Assembly: GCA_045617625.1 (NCBI GenBank)
Contig: JAZLJA010000012.1
Span: 124,001-188,000, forward strand
From: Firm-04 sp045617625
Lineage (GTDB): Bacteria; Bacillota; Clostridia; Oscillospirales; Ruminococcaceae
Length of the DNA stretch: 64,000 bases
Direction: 5' to 3'
Both the position numbers and the translations under genes were made by a program. Shown here piece by piece: positions 1 through 8,033 of this stretch. The notes under the pieces were generated by a model. It saw nothing but the letters and a program-made list of their open reading frames with translations. It was not told the DNA's origin and ran no database searches. Position 1 is the stretch's first letter; every line of letters begins with the position of its first letter.

Positions 1-93
1 ATAATATATGAGTGAAATTTTGCGTGGACGTGATTCTCTCTTTCACCGCGCAGATTCCCATTACTTTATATCTTCATAAGGAGGAACATTCCT

Positions 94-3000
94 ATGGCAA
101 TCGTTCGTAACAAGAAGACGATGGACGGCAACAATGCTGCTGCTTACGTGTCCTACGCCTTCACGGAAGTCGCGGGCATTTACCCGATCACGCCTTCCAG
201 CCCCATGGCTGACTATGTTGACCAGTGGGCAGCACAGGGTCAGAAGAACATCTTCGGCACCACTGTGAAAGTCCAGGAAATGCAGTCTGAAGCAGGTGCG
301 GCAGGTACTGTCCACGGCTCTCTGAATGCAGGCGCACTCACCACCACTTACACCGCATCTCAGGGTCTGCTCCTGATGATTCCCAATATGTATAAAATTG
401 CAGGCGAGCTGCTCCCCACAGTTTTCCATGTCTCCGCTCGCTGCGTCGCTTCCCACGCACTGAACATCTTCGGCGATCACTCCGACGTTTATGCCTGCCG
501 TCAGACAGGTTTCGCAATGCTCGCTGAAACCAACCCGCAGGAAGTCATGGACCTCTCCGCAGTTGCACACCTCGCTGCAATCAAGGGCAGAGTTCCGTTC
601 ATCAACTTCTTCGACGGCTTCCGCACCTCCCACGAGATCCAGAAGATCCAGGTCTGGGATTACGCTGACCTGAAGGAAATGTGCGATATGGATGCTGTCA
701 AGGCATTCCGTGACCGTGCACTGAATCCTGAGCAGCCCACCATGCGCGGCTCTCACGAAAACGGCGATATCTTCTTCCAGCACCGTGAAGCCTGCAACTC
801 TTACTACAATGCTGTTCCCGGCATCGTTGAAGAGTATATGGACAAAGTCAACGCAAAACTCGGCACCGATTACAAGCTGTTCAACTACTACGGCGCACCG
901 GATGCTGAACGCGTCATCGTTGCTATGGGCTCCATCTGCGACGTTGCAGAAGAAGTCATCGACTACCTGAACGCAAAGGGCGAGAAGGTCGGTCTGGTCA
1001 AGGTTCGCCTGTTCCGTCCGTTCTCCGCTGAAAAGCTCGTTGCTGCAATTCCTGCAACTGCAAAGAAGATCGCTGTCCTCGACAGAACCAAGGAACCCGG
1101 CTCCCTCGGCGAACCGCTGTTCCTCGATGTTGTTGCTTCTCTGGCAGCAGCAGGCAAGTCCGATGTCAAGGTCATCGGCGGCCGCTACGGTCTGGGCTCC
1201 AAGGATACTCCTCCTGCAAGCGTGTTCGCAGTTTACGACGAACTTGCAAAGGATGCTCCGAAGGCACAGTTCACCCTCGGCATCAACGACGACGTCACCT
1301 GCCTCTCTCTCGCTGAGAAGGAAGCCCCCAACACCGCAGCAGAAGGCACCATCGAGTGTAAGTTCTGGGGTCTGGGCGGCGACGGTACTGTCGGTGCAAA
1401 CAAAGACTCCATCAAGATCATCGGCGACCACACCGATAAGTTCGTGCAGGCTTACTTCCAGTATGACTCCAAGAAAACAGGCGGTATCACCATTTCCCAC
1501 CTGCGTTTCGGCGACAAGCCCATCAAGAGCCCGTACTACATCAACAAGGCTGACTTCGTTGCATGCCACAACCCGTCTTACATCCTCAAGGGCTATAAGA
1601 TGGTCAATGATGTCAAGCCCGGCGGTGTGTTCCTCATCAACTGCCAGTGGGAAGCTGACGAGATCGGCAACTACCTGAATGCTGAGACCAAGCGTTACAT
1701 CGCAAAGAACAACATTCAGCTCTACCTCGTCAACGCAATCGACCTCGCCGCAAAGATCGGTCTGGGCAAGAGAACCAACACCGTTCTGCAGTCTGCATTC
1801 TTCTCCCTCTCCAAAGTGCTGCCTGAGGCTGAGGCTATCGGCTACATGAAGGAAAAGGCACAGAAGTTCATGAAGAAGGGTATCGAGATCGTTCAGATGA
1901 ACGAGGCTGCAATCGACGCAGGCGCAACCGCTTACGTCAAGGTTGAGATCCCTGCTGACTGGGCAAATGCACAGGATGATGCAAAGGCTTCCACCACCAA
2001 GGGTGCTGCAAAGCTCGTCAAGATGGTTGACAACATCATGAACCCTGTCGGAAAAATGGACGGCGATGCGCTGCCTGTTTCCGCATTCACCGATCACGTT
2101 GACGGTACCTTCGAGCAGGGTGCTGCTGCTTACGAAAAGCGCGGCGTCGCTGTCATGGTGCCTGAGTGGAATGCTGACACCTGCGCAAAGTGCAACCGCT
2201 GCGCATTTGTCTGCCCGCACGCTACCATTCGTCCGTTCGCTCTGACTGAGGCTGAAGCTGCTGCTGCTCCTGAAGTGACCAAGTTTGCTCCGAAGCCCAT
2301 CGTCAAGACCGAATACAAGTACACCCTCGCAGTTTCCGCTATGGACTGCATGGGCTGCGGCGTCTGCGTCGGCGTTTGCCCCACCAACTCCCTCAAGATG
2401 GTTTCCAGAGAGTCTCAGGAACCCCAGCAGGCTGCTTTCGATTACTGTGTTGAGAAGGTCTCCGAGAAGGCAGACGTTGCAACCAACGCAACCCTCATCT
2501 CCAGCCAGTTCAAGAAGCCGCTGCTTGAATTCTCCGGCTCCTGCGCAGGCTGTGCTGAGACTTCCTATGCTCGTCTCATCACCCAGCTGTTCGGTTCCAG
2601 AATGTATATCTCCAACGCAACCGGTTGCTCCTCTATCTGGGGCGGTCCTGCTGCAACTTCTCCTTACACCACCGATGCAAACGGCAGAGGTCCTGCATGG
2701 GCAAACTCCCTGTTCGAGGACAACGCTGAGCACGGTCTGGGTATGTATCTCGGTCAGAAGGCAATTCGTGACCGCCTGATCGAAAAGGTTCAGAACGTTC
2801 TGACCTCTGACTGCGCTTCCGCTGAGCTGAAGGCTGCTGCACAGGCTTACCTCGATACTGTTGATGACGGCGAAAAGAACGCAGCTGCTACCGATGCTCT
2901 CGTTGCTGAAATCGCAAAGGTTGCTGACAAGTGCGACAACTGCGCTGATATCTACGAGAACCGCAACTACCTCTCCAAGAAGTCCGTTTGGATCTTCGGC

Positions 3001-3624
3001 GGCGATGGTTGGGCTTACGATATCGGTTTCGGCGGTCTGGATCACGTTCTGGCATCCGGCGAAGACATCAACATCATGGTCTTCGATACCGAAGTTTACT
3101 CCAACACCGGCGGTCAGGCTTCCAAGTCCTCCAACATCGGTCAGGTTGCACAGTTTGCTGCTGCCGGCAAGGCAATCGCAAAGAAGCGTCTGGCTGACAT
3201 CGCAATGAGCTATGGTTACATCTATGTTGCTCAGATCGCTATGGGCGCAGACATGAACCAGACCCTCAAGGCAATCAAGGAAGCAGAAGCTTATCACGGC
3301 CCGTCTCTCATCATCGGCTACGCTCCTTGCGAAATGCACAGCATCAAGGGCGGTATGCAGAACTGCCAGGCTGAGATGAAGAAGGCTGTTGACTGCGGCT
3401 ACTGGAACAACTTCCGCTTCGATCCTCGCATGACCGAAGAAGGCAAGAATCCGTTCCAGCTCGATTCCAAGGCTCCGACCGAGTCTTATCAGGACTTCAT
3501 CATGGGCGAGGCTCGTTACTCCGCTCTGACTCGTTCGTTCCCTGAGCGCGCAAAGGAACTCTTCCAGAAGGCAGAAGATTCCGCTGCAAAGCGTTATGCT
3601 TATCTGACTGAGCTTGCAAAATAA
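94..3624 (+). CDS. nifJ: Pyruvate:ferredoxin (flavodoxin) oxidoreductase
   Basis: Oxidatively decarboxylates pyruvate to acetyl-CoA and CO2 while reducing ferredoxin; the central fermentative enzyme of strict anaerobes, cytoplasmic. At 1176 aa it has the full length of the homodimeric single-chain enzyme. The N-terminal pyruvate-binding domain carries the YPITPSSPM motif near residue 30. Two [4Fe-4S] ferredoxin motifs are visible, CAKCNRCAFVCP near 697 and CMGCGVCVGVCP near 751. The thiamine-diphosphate domain shows GSCAGCAET near 814 and GGDGWAYDIG near 968. The ATG at 94 follows AAGGAGG at 79-85. Codon use is strongly biased, as expected for a highly expressed gene. It stands alone, closed by a strong terminator. 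Its promoter lies at or beyond the left edge of the window. Confidence 0.97.
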   Translation: MAIVRNKKTMDGNNAAAYVSYAFTEVAGIYPITPSSPMADYVDQWAAQGQKNIFGTTVKVQEMQSEAGAAGTVHGSLNAGALTTTYTASQGLLLMIPNMYKIAGELLPTVFHVSARCVASHALNIFGDHSDVYACRQTGFAMLAETNPQEVMDLSAVAHLAAIKGRVPFINFFDGFRTSHEIQKIQVWDYADLKEMCDMDAVKAFRDRALNPEQPTMRGSHENGDIFFQHREACNSYYNAVPGIVEEYMDKVNAKLGTDYKLFNYYGAPDAERVIVAMGSICDVAEEVIDYLNAKGEKVGLVKVRLFRPFSAEKLVAAIPATAKKIAVLDRTKEPGSLGEPLFLDVVASLAAAGKSDVKVIGGRYGLGSKDTPPASVFAVYDELAKDAPKAQFTLGINDDVTCLSLAEKEAPNTAAEGTIECKFWGLGGDGTVGANKDSIKIIGDHTDKFVQAYFQYDSKKTGGITISHLRFGDKPIKSPYYINKADFVACHNPSYILKGYKMVNDVKPGGVFLINCQWEADEIGNYLNAETKRYIAKNNIQLYLVNAIDLAAKIGLGKRTNTVLQSAFFSLSKVLPEAEAIGYMKEKAQKFMKKGIEIVQMNEAAIDAGATAYVKVEIPADWANAQDDAKASTTKGAAKLVKMVDNIMNPVGKMDGDALPVSAFTDHVDGTFEQGAAAYEKRGVAVMVPEWNADTCAKCNRCAFVCPHATIRPFALTEAEAAAAPEVTKFAPKPIVKTEYKYTLAVSAMDCMGCGVCVGVCPTNSLKMVSRESQEPQQAAFDYCVEKVSEKADVATNATLISSQFKKPLLEFSGSCAGCAETSYARLITQLFGSRMYISNATGCSSIWGGPAATSPYTTDANGRGPAWANSLFEDNAEHGLGMYLGQKAIRDRLIEKVQNVLTSDCASAELKAAAQAYLDTVDDGEKNAAATDALVAEIAKVADKCDNCADIYENRNYLSKKSVWIFGGDGWAYDIGFGGLDHVLASGEDINIMVFDTEVYSNTGGQASKSSNIGQVAQFAAAGKAIAKKRLADIAMSYGYIYVAQIAMGADMNQTLKAIKEAEAYHGPSLIIGYAPCEMHSIKGGMQNCQAEMKKAVDCGYWNNFRFDPRMTEEGKNPFQLDSKAPTESYQDFIMGEARYSALTRSFPERAKELFQKAEDSAAKRYAYLTELAK

Positions 3625-3639
3625 TTTGCAGAAATAATG

Positions 3640-3676
3640 AAACTCCGCATGGTTTGATCGCCATGCGGAGTTTTTG
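3640..3676 (+). terminator. Terminator of nifJ
   Basis: A perfect stem (AACTCCGCATGG / CCATGCGGAGTT) with a short loop, followed by a run of T, lies 16 bases after the nifJ stop codon. Confidence 0.9.
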
Positions 3677-3691
3677 TTGTATTTGGTTTTT

Positions 3692-3752
3692 CTTGGGGAC
3701 TCCGTCCCCAAACCCCTGCCAAAGGGATACTATCCCTTTGGAATCCCATTAT
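3692..3752. repeat. Dispersed double-hairpin intergenic repeat, copy 1
   Basis: Two adjacent palindromes, GGGGACTCCGTCCCC and CCAAAGGGATACTATCCCTTTGG, are followed by AATCCCATTAT. A second copy with the same order and an identical 19-base end (CCCTTTGGAATCCCATTAT) lies at 41193-41247. Both lie in intergenic DNA next to the 3' end of a minus-strand gene. Read on the minus strand this copy could also help end the lipoprotein transcript. Confidence 0.65.
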
Positions 3753-3779
3753 GAGGATGATGTGGGTGAAAAACAAAGT

Positions 3780-4268
3780 TTATAAACCCATCGTTTCAAA
3801 ATAATATTGTATTGCTCGGTTAATATTGCCAATGGATTCAGGTGTGTCATTCCATATATCCCACCTAGCGTACGGATATTCATTTGTGGCGTGCCATTCA
3901 TTATCAATATCACTCAAATACATCATCACGGTATCCTGTGTCGTTCCTCCTACACGATTTTCACCTGATATAATTGCATGGCATGAATTTTCAGTGATAG
4001 CCCAGTAATGTAAAATACGTATAGTCTTTGGTACATAATAATACGTATATGTGTTGATAACGCACCTATACACGTTTAACTCATCTTCATTCAGCACGTC
4101 AACAGGCGTAGTTGTGACTGTGGTGGTTGTAGCACTAGTCGTGGTAGTTGGTGTGGTCTGAACTGTGGAATGACTGTTTGCCGTATTTTCCTGTGACACA
4201 TCATCACCGCAAGCAGACAAGAAAAGAAGAGAAAAAGCAATAAATCCACTCCAAAATCGTTTTAACAT
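3780..4268 (-). CDS. Small secreted lipoprotein with Thr-rich linker, unknown function
   Basis: I do not recognise the family. The 162-aa product begins MLKRFWSGF, has a hydrophobic signal and the lipobox LSAC, so it is probably lipid-anchored on the outer face of the membrane. A threonine-rich stretch (about residues 35-60) acts as a linker to a globular C-terminal domain rich in Tyr and Trp. The start at 4268 is chosen over an in-frame ATG 33 bases upstream because AAAGAGGTG lies six bases before it. It diverges from the Xre-type repressor gene, and the shared region holds two perfect palindromes, so the repressor probably controls it. Confidence 0.75.
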   Translation of the reverse strand: MLKRFWSGFIAFSLLFLSACGDDVSQENTANSHSTVQTTPTTTTSATTTTVTTTPVDVLNEDELNVYRCVINTYTYYYVPKTIRILHYWAITENSCHAIISGENRVGGTTQDTVMMYLSDIDNEWHATNEYPYARWDIWNDTPESIGNINRAIQYYFETMGL

Positions 4269-4290
4269 AATAAACACCTCTTTCATATAA

Positions 4291-4338
4291 ATATATCCCA
4301 AATTGGGATATATTTATTATACCATAATGGTATAATAA
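4291..4338. promoter_or_regulatory. Two abutting perfect palindromes, likely repressor operators over divergent promoters
   Basis: Positions 4291-4313 form an 11-base inverted repeat (ATATATCCCAA / TTGGGATATAT) around one base. Positions 4314-4338 form a 12-base inverted repeat (TTATTATACCAT / ATGGTATAATAA) around one base. The two sites touch with no gap. The second carries a TATAAT box on each strand (plus 4331-4336, minus 4322-4317), so it overlaps possible -10 elements for both the lipoprotein gene and the Xre gene. Binding by the adjacent repressor is inferred. Confidence 0.7.
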
Positions 4339-4357
4339 TGTCAAGGGGTTTTGTATT

Positions 4358-4564
4358 ATGCGACTAAAAGAATTACGAAAATCACGCGGCATTACGCAGT
4401 TAAAGCTTGCAATGGATCTGAACATGAACCAAAACAGCATCAGCCGCTATGAAAGCGGCGCAAGAGAGGCAGACTACCAAACGCTGATCCTCTTTGCCGA
4501 TTATTTCGATGTATCACTGGATTACCTCTTGGAGCGCACCGACAATCCCAAATATTACGGATAA
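4358..4564 (+). CDS. Small Xre/Cro-CI family HTH transcriptional regulator
   Basis: A 68-aa protein made almost entirely of one lambda-repressor-like helix-turn-helix domain: RLKELRKSRGITQ, then LAMDLNMNQNSISRYESG as the DNA-contacting segment, then the DYLLER motif typical of clostridial Xre regulators. The ATG follows AAGGGG at 4343-4348. It lacks any sensor domain, so regulation probably depends on dimerisation or protein level. It diverges from a lipoprotein gene across two palindromes and may repress that gene and itself. Confidence 0.9.
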   Translation: MRLKELRKSRGITQLKLAMDLNMNQNSISRYESGAREADYQTLILFADYFDVSLDYLLERTDNPKYYG

Positions 4565-4600
4565 CCTCCGCACGGCTTTCTGGTCATGCGGAGGTTTTTA
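4565..4600 (+). terminator. Terminator of the Xre gene
   Basis: CCTCCGCA and TGCGGAGG form a stem followed by TTTTTA, directly after the stop codon. Confidence 0.85.
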
Positions 4601-4619
4601 TATCCCTGCAAAAAAAATC

Positions 4620-4648
4620 TTGCATTTTGCGAAAGAACGTGCTATAAT
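4620..4648 (+). promoter_or_regulatory. Sigma-A promoter of the aminotransferase gene
   Basis: TTGCAT at 4620-4625, a 17-base spacer, and TATAAT at 4643-4648. The 5' leader to the ATG is about 45 bases. Confidence 0.85.
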
Positions 4649-4700
4649 AAGATGTTAGAAAAATCTGCCCCTATTTGATATCAGGAAGGATTTGTTTTTT

Positions 4701-5984
4701 ATGGAAATCAAACCACTTTGCGAACAATCTCAGGCGGAACTGCAGGCACTTTTGCAGGAAACCAAAGAGGCTTATGCCGCTTTTCAGGCAAAAAAGCTCT
4801 CGCTGAACATGGCACGCGGCAAGCCCGCACCTGCGCAGCTCGACCTCACCATGCCCATGCTCGATGCCCTGTCCGCTTCATCAACTCTCATCTCTGAAAC
4901 CGGCGACGACTGCCGCAACTACGGCGTTCTCGCAGGCATCTCTGAAGCGAAAAAACTCTTTGCCGATTTGATTGGCGCAAATCCCGAAGAAATGTTCATC
5001 GGCGGCAACTCCAGCCTTGAGCTGATGTTTGCCTGCATTCAAATCGCTTATGTCAAGGGCATCGCAGGCTGCACCCCGTGGAGCAAACTCGATTCTGTCA
5101 AATTCCTCTGCCCTGTTCCCGGTTACGACCGCCACTTTGGTCTGACCGAGTATTTCGGCGTTGAAATGATTCCTGTGCCCATGTCTGAGGACGGTCCCGA
5201 CATGGACATGGTGCAGAAGTATGTCGAATCCGATGCGAGCGTCAAGGGCATCTGGTGCGTCCCGATCTACTCGAATCCGGGCGGCGTTGTTTACAGTGAC
5301 GCAACCGTGCGCCGCTTCGCTGCACTGAAGCCCGCTGCGAAAGATTTCCGTATCTTCTGGGATAACGCATACTGCATCCATCATCTGGTGGAGAATCCCA
5401 AGCAGCCGCTAACCATCAACGCTGCGTGTGCTGAAACAGGCAACACGAGTATCTTCTATCAGTTCATGTCCACCTCCAAGATCACATTCTCGGGCGGCGG
5501 CGTGGCTGCATTCAACACCTCTGCCGAAAACCTTGCAGAACTTTCCAAGCATCTCGGTGTGCAGACCATCGGTTTCGACAAAGTCAACCAGATGCGCCAT
5601 GTGCAGTATTTCAAGGATGCGGCAGGTGTCAGAGCGCATATGGAAAAGCATCGTCAGATCCTGAAGCCCAAATTCGATGCAGTTCTCGATGCGCTGGAGC
5701 GCGAGATCAAGCCTTTCGGCATCGGCGAATGGACAAAGCCGCAGGGCGGATATTTTGTTTCGTTCAATGCACCGAACGGCTGTGCAAAGCGAGTCGTCGC
5801 ACTCTGCAAGGAGGGCGGCGTGACGCTGACCGGCGCAGGTGCAACATTCCCGTATAAGAATGATCCTGACGACCGCAACATTCGCATTGCGCCGACGTAT
5901 CCCTCTGTGGAGGAGCTGAAGCTGGCGATGGAACTGTTCTGCATTTGCGTGAAGCTTGCGGCACTTGAACAGCTTGTGAAATAA
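4701..5984 (+). CDS. Aspartate aminotransferase, subgroup Ic (PLP fold type I)
   Basis: A 427-aa PLP-dependent aminotransferase of the Aminotran_MocR / class Ic aspartate aminotransferase type, known to interconvert aspartate and 2-oxoglutarate with oxaloacetate and glutamate. Features include NMARGKPAPAQLDL near the N-terminus, DDCRNYG with the substrate-contact region, FWDNAY (PLP Asp and Tyr) and the Schiff-base lysine in STSKITFSGGG. The C-terminal arginine segment is RIAPTYP. The ATG at 4701 has AGGAAGGA ten bases upstream; a TTG at 4692 is too close to that site. Monocistronic, with its own promoter and terminator. Substrate is assigned from family only. Confidence 0.85.
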   Translation: MEIKPLCEQSQAELQALLQETKEAYAAFQAKKLSLNMARGKPAPAQLDLTMPMLDALSASSTLISETGDDCRNYGVLAGISEAKKLFADLIGANPEEMFIGGNSSLELMFACIQIAYVKGIAGCTPWSKLDSVKFLCPVPGYDRHFGLTEYFGVEMIPVPMSEDGPDMDMVQKYVESDASVKGIWCVPIYSNPGGVVYSDATVRRFAALKPAAKDFRIFWDNAYCIHHLVENPKQPLTINAACAETGNTSIFYQFMSTSKITFSGGGVAAFNTSAENLAELSKHLGVQTIGFDKVNQMRHVQYFKDAAGVRAHMEKHRQILKPKFDAVLDALEREIKPFGIGEWTKPQGGYFVSFNAPNGCAKRVVALCKEGGVTLTGAGATFPYKNDPDDRNIRIAPTYPSVEELKLAMELFCICVKLAALEQLVK

Positions 5985-6017
5985 GCGACATATCAGATGT
6001 GCCTGCGGCGCATTGGT

Positions 6018-6049
6018 ACAGACGACCTTTTGGGGTCGTCTGTTTTTTC
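6018..6049 (+). terminator. Terminator of the aminotransferase gene
   Basis: CAGACGACC / GGTCGTCTG stem followed by TTTTTTCT. Confidence 0.88.
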
Positions 6050-6060
6050 TGCCCCCATCC

Positions 6061-6099
6061 AAAAAAAGACGCTGTACCGCGGTCATCCCGCAGTACAGC
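6061..6099 (-). terminator. Terminator of the sigma/dockerin operon
   Basis: On the minus strand, CTGTACTGCGGG pairs with CCGCGGTACAG around a short loop and is followed by CGTCTTTTTTT. It lies about 95 bases after the stop codon of the dockerin protein. Confidence 0.8.
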
Positions 6100-6192
6100 A
6101 CAGAAATCAAATCAATGCAGAAAAGGAAAAAAGGAGTGTACTTATAATGAACATCGCCGCGAGTGAACCCTTGCGGCTCAGGTCAGCAAAAA

Positions 6193-7128
6193 TTACATCA
6201 GCTGATAGAACAAATCAATATCTGCCTGCGTATATTCCCCATCGTAGTCAATATCCGCATTGTCCCGCGCATACCAGTTCAAACTCCAGCGCAGGTCTTC
6301 ATCGCCTGCAACCAATCGACGCAGCAGTGCCAAATCGTCGCCGTCGATCATGCCATCCAAGTTGATATCGCCCTTGCACAGATGCAGCAAAACCGTGGTC
6401 GATTCCGAACCTGTATATTCGTAACCCGTTGTCGACTCATACGTCGAATAAGACATTGTCATCCCTGTAGTGGTGACGGTCGATGTCGTATAGGTGTTTC
6501 TTGTCGTCGTATGCGTGGTGGAGGTCGTCGTCTGCGTAGTGGAGGTCGTTGTCTGCGTTGTTGAAGTCGAGGTTTGAGGCGGTCCGATCGTGGTGACAGT
6601 GGTTGATGTTGTCATCGTCGTTGATGCGGTATCTGTCGTGCCTGTGCTTCCCGATGTAGATGCAGTGCTTGCTGTGGTGGTAGATACCGTCTCGCTGTCA
6701 GAAAAATCCTCTGTCATGGGGCTGCTTTGTGTGTCCGATGTGCTTTCAGAGGAACTGCCGGAATCCCCTGAGGTGACAGTCGAATGCGTCACCTGCGAAT
6801 CGGAGGAAAGCGTGGTCAGCGTGGTCAGATCGGTCAGCGTGGTGGTGACAGCGGTTGTCGTTTCGACAGGCGGCTGCACATCAGGCGGCTTGATAACGCC
6901 GTAAAGCAGTCTGCCGATGCCCGCCACCAGCACCAGACAAGCCACCAGTGCAAGCGGCTTCACAAACCGCATAATGCCCCGCGGCTTTTCATTCTCCGCA
7001 GTGGATGCATCGGTCAGCGGCACAGCGGCGGCATCGTCATTCTCCGTGCGATAATACGGCTCGCCTGCATCCGTAATATATTTATGGGGCAGCTCGCCCA
7101 TTGCCGCAAAAATATCCCAAGCTTTCAA
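6193..7128 (-). CDS. Membrane anti-sigma-like protein with Thr-rich stalk and C-terminal dockerin
   Basis: 311 aa. Residues 1-50 are cytoplasmic and start KAWDIFAAMGELP, like the short sigma-binding ends of clostridial ECF partners. One transmembrane helix spans about 55-77 (LALVACLVLVAGIGRLLYGV). A long Thr/Ser stalk covers about 85-245. Residues 252-311 are a type I dockerin with two calcium-loop repeats: GDINLDGMIDGDDLALLRR, then ADIDYDGEYTQADIDLF. The start is TTG at 7128, four bases overlapping the sigma gene stop, with AAGGAGGG just upstream. Overlap implies translational coupling with the sigma factor. The expected topology puts the dockerin outside the cell, where it could dock to a cohesin. 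The anti-sigma role is inferred from position and architecture. Confidence 0.85.
   Translation of the reverse strand: MKAWDIFAAMGELPHKYITDAGEPYYRTENDDAAAVPLTDASTAENEKPRGIMRFVKPLALVACLVLVAGIGRLLYGVIKPPDVQPPVETTTAVTTTLTDLTTLTTLSSDSQVTHSTVTSGDSGSSSESTSDTQSSPMTEDFSDSETVSTTTASTASTSGSTGTTDTASTTMTTSTTVTTIGPPQTSTSTTQTTTSTTQTTTSTTHTTTRNTYTTSTVTTTGMTMSYSTYESTTGYEYTGSESTTVLLHLCKGDINLDGMIDGDDLALLRRLVAGDEDLRWSLNWYARDNADIDYDGEYTQADIDLFYQLM
6505..6567 (-). repeat. Three tandem 21-base repeats coding a Thr-rich stalk
   Basis: Three 21-base units (6505-6525, 6526-6546, 6547-6567) with few differences encode seven-residue TTTSTTQ-like units inside the stalk of the dockerin protein. Such a tract can change length by slippage or recombination. 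Confidence 0.8.
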
Positions 7129-7682
7129 AGCAATCCCTCCTTCTGCAAGGATTCCTTGAGGGCTTTCCGAATCCGCATCAGCGTCACCTTGACATTGCTC
7201 TCGGTCAGATCATCTTTTTCTGCGATTTCTGCAATGCTCATGACATAGGTATAACGCTGCACAAAAATCTTGCGCTGATTTGGCGTCAGGGTTTCGAGAA
7301 ATGCCGCAATTTTCTCCGCAAGCAAAGTTTTATCCACGGTATCCTCCACGGAATCACTGCCTGCGACGCATTCCTCCAGTTCATCGAGTGCCAGTGCGAC
7401 CTGTCCGCCGCCGCGTTTGCTGCGGTTCAGTTTTTTATAACAATCTAGCGCAAGCCGCCGCACGATCGCTGCCAGATACGGAAACAGGGGAATAGGGCGT
7501 TCGGGCGGCATGGCATTCCATGCACGGATCCATGTATCGTTGGTGCATTCCTCCGCATCCTCATGGGTGTGAATGATGCGGTAAGCAATGCTCGTGCAGC
7601 TTTTGCCGTATTTCTTGTCCGTCTCACGAATTGCCTGCTCATTGCGTGCAAAATAGAGTTCCACAATATTAACGTCTTCCAT
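7125..7682 (-). CDS. ECF-type RNA polymerase sigma factor
   Basis: A 185-aa sigma-70 family protein. Region 2 runs from MEDVNIVELYFARNEQAI through HEDAEECTNDTWIRAW. Region 4 runs from LTPNQRKIFVQRY through AEKDDLTESNVKVTLMRIRKALK, a helix-turn-helix for the -35 element. The start at 7682 fits the usual distance to the ELYFAR segment; in-frame ATG 7721 and TTG 7736 exist upstream, but no ideal ribosome site decides between them. Its gene overlaps that of the membrane dockerin protein, the standard arrangement for a sigma factor and its membrane inhibitor. Target genes are unknown and may concern polysaccharide use. Confidence 0.9.
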   Translation of the reverse strand: MEDVNIVELYFARNEQAIRETDKKYGKSCTSIAYRIIHTHEDAEECTNDTWIRAWNAMPPERPIPLFPYLAAIVRRLALDCYKKLNRSKRGGGQVALALDELEECVAGSDSVEDTVDKTLLAEKIAAFLETLTPNQRKIFVQRYTYVMSIAEIAEKDDLTESNVKVTLMRIRKALKESLQKEGLL

Positions 7683-7758
7683 CGTTGCACCGTCCCAAAA
7701 AGACGGATTTCCCCCTTTCATATTATATGACGACAAATTTCGCCATCACGTTACGAAC

Positions 7759-7787
7759 AGTATAACATATTTTCAGAATCATTTCAA
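7759..7787 (-). promoter_or_regulatory. Promoter of the sigma/dockerin operon
   Basis: On the minus strand, TTGAAA (7787-7782), 17-base spacer, TATACT (7764-7759). This is a housekeeping-type promoter, so basal expression need not depend on the ECF factor. The rest of the 350-base gap between the sigma start (7682) and alaS (8034) holds only this promoter and the alaS promoter. Confidence 0.75.
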
Positions 7788-7948
7788 GGCAAACAAAAAA
7801 TATTCAGATTTTTGTGCATTGTGCACGATAAGCAAGATGAAAAAACGAATAATGCAGTCGGAATGTGAAGCGAAAATGGATGGGATTCAACCCACCTTTT
7901 CCATCGCGCGGCAGGTCGGTTTTTTCTGCACTTTTTCCGCAAAACCGA

Positions 7949-7977
7949 TTGACAAATGCCCCGTTTTGCGCTATACT
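7949..7977 (+). promoter_or_regulatory. Promoter of the alaS-led operon
   Basis: TTGACA at 7949-7954, 17-base spacer, TATACT at 7972-7977. Only about 50 bases separate the expected start of transcription from the alaS ATG, so there is no room for a T-box leader. Confidence 0.88.
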
Positions 7978-8033
7978 ATATTTTGTATGGTTATATCCGA
8001 ATCTATCTTGAAAGCGAAAGGAATCCCACGATT

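Noticed and set aside
61..3711. Open frame of about 1216 codons on the minus strand opposite nifJ, and similar long antisense frames opposite alaS (7971-10517), spoIIE (38697-40823), the MBOAT gene (43884-45776), the transglutaminase gene (48001-49659) and glgP (54541-57822)
   Set aside because: They mirror strongly biased codon use of real genes, have Cys/His/Leu-rich unlikely compositions, no ribosome sites and no recognisable motifs.
6147..6365. Plus-strand frame starting ATG after AAAAGGAG
   Set aside because: The ribosome-like site is good, but most of the frame lies antisense to the dockerin domain, the translation looks like shadow sequence, and no promoter follows the aminotransferase terminator.
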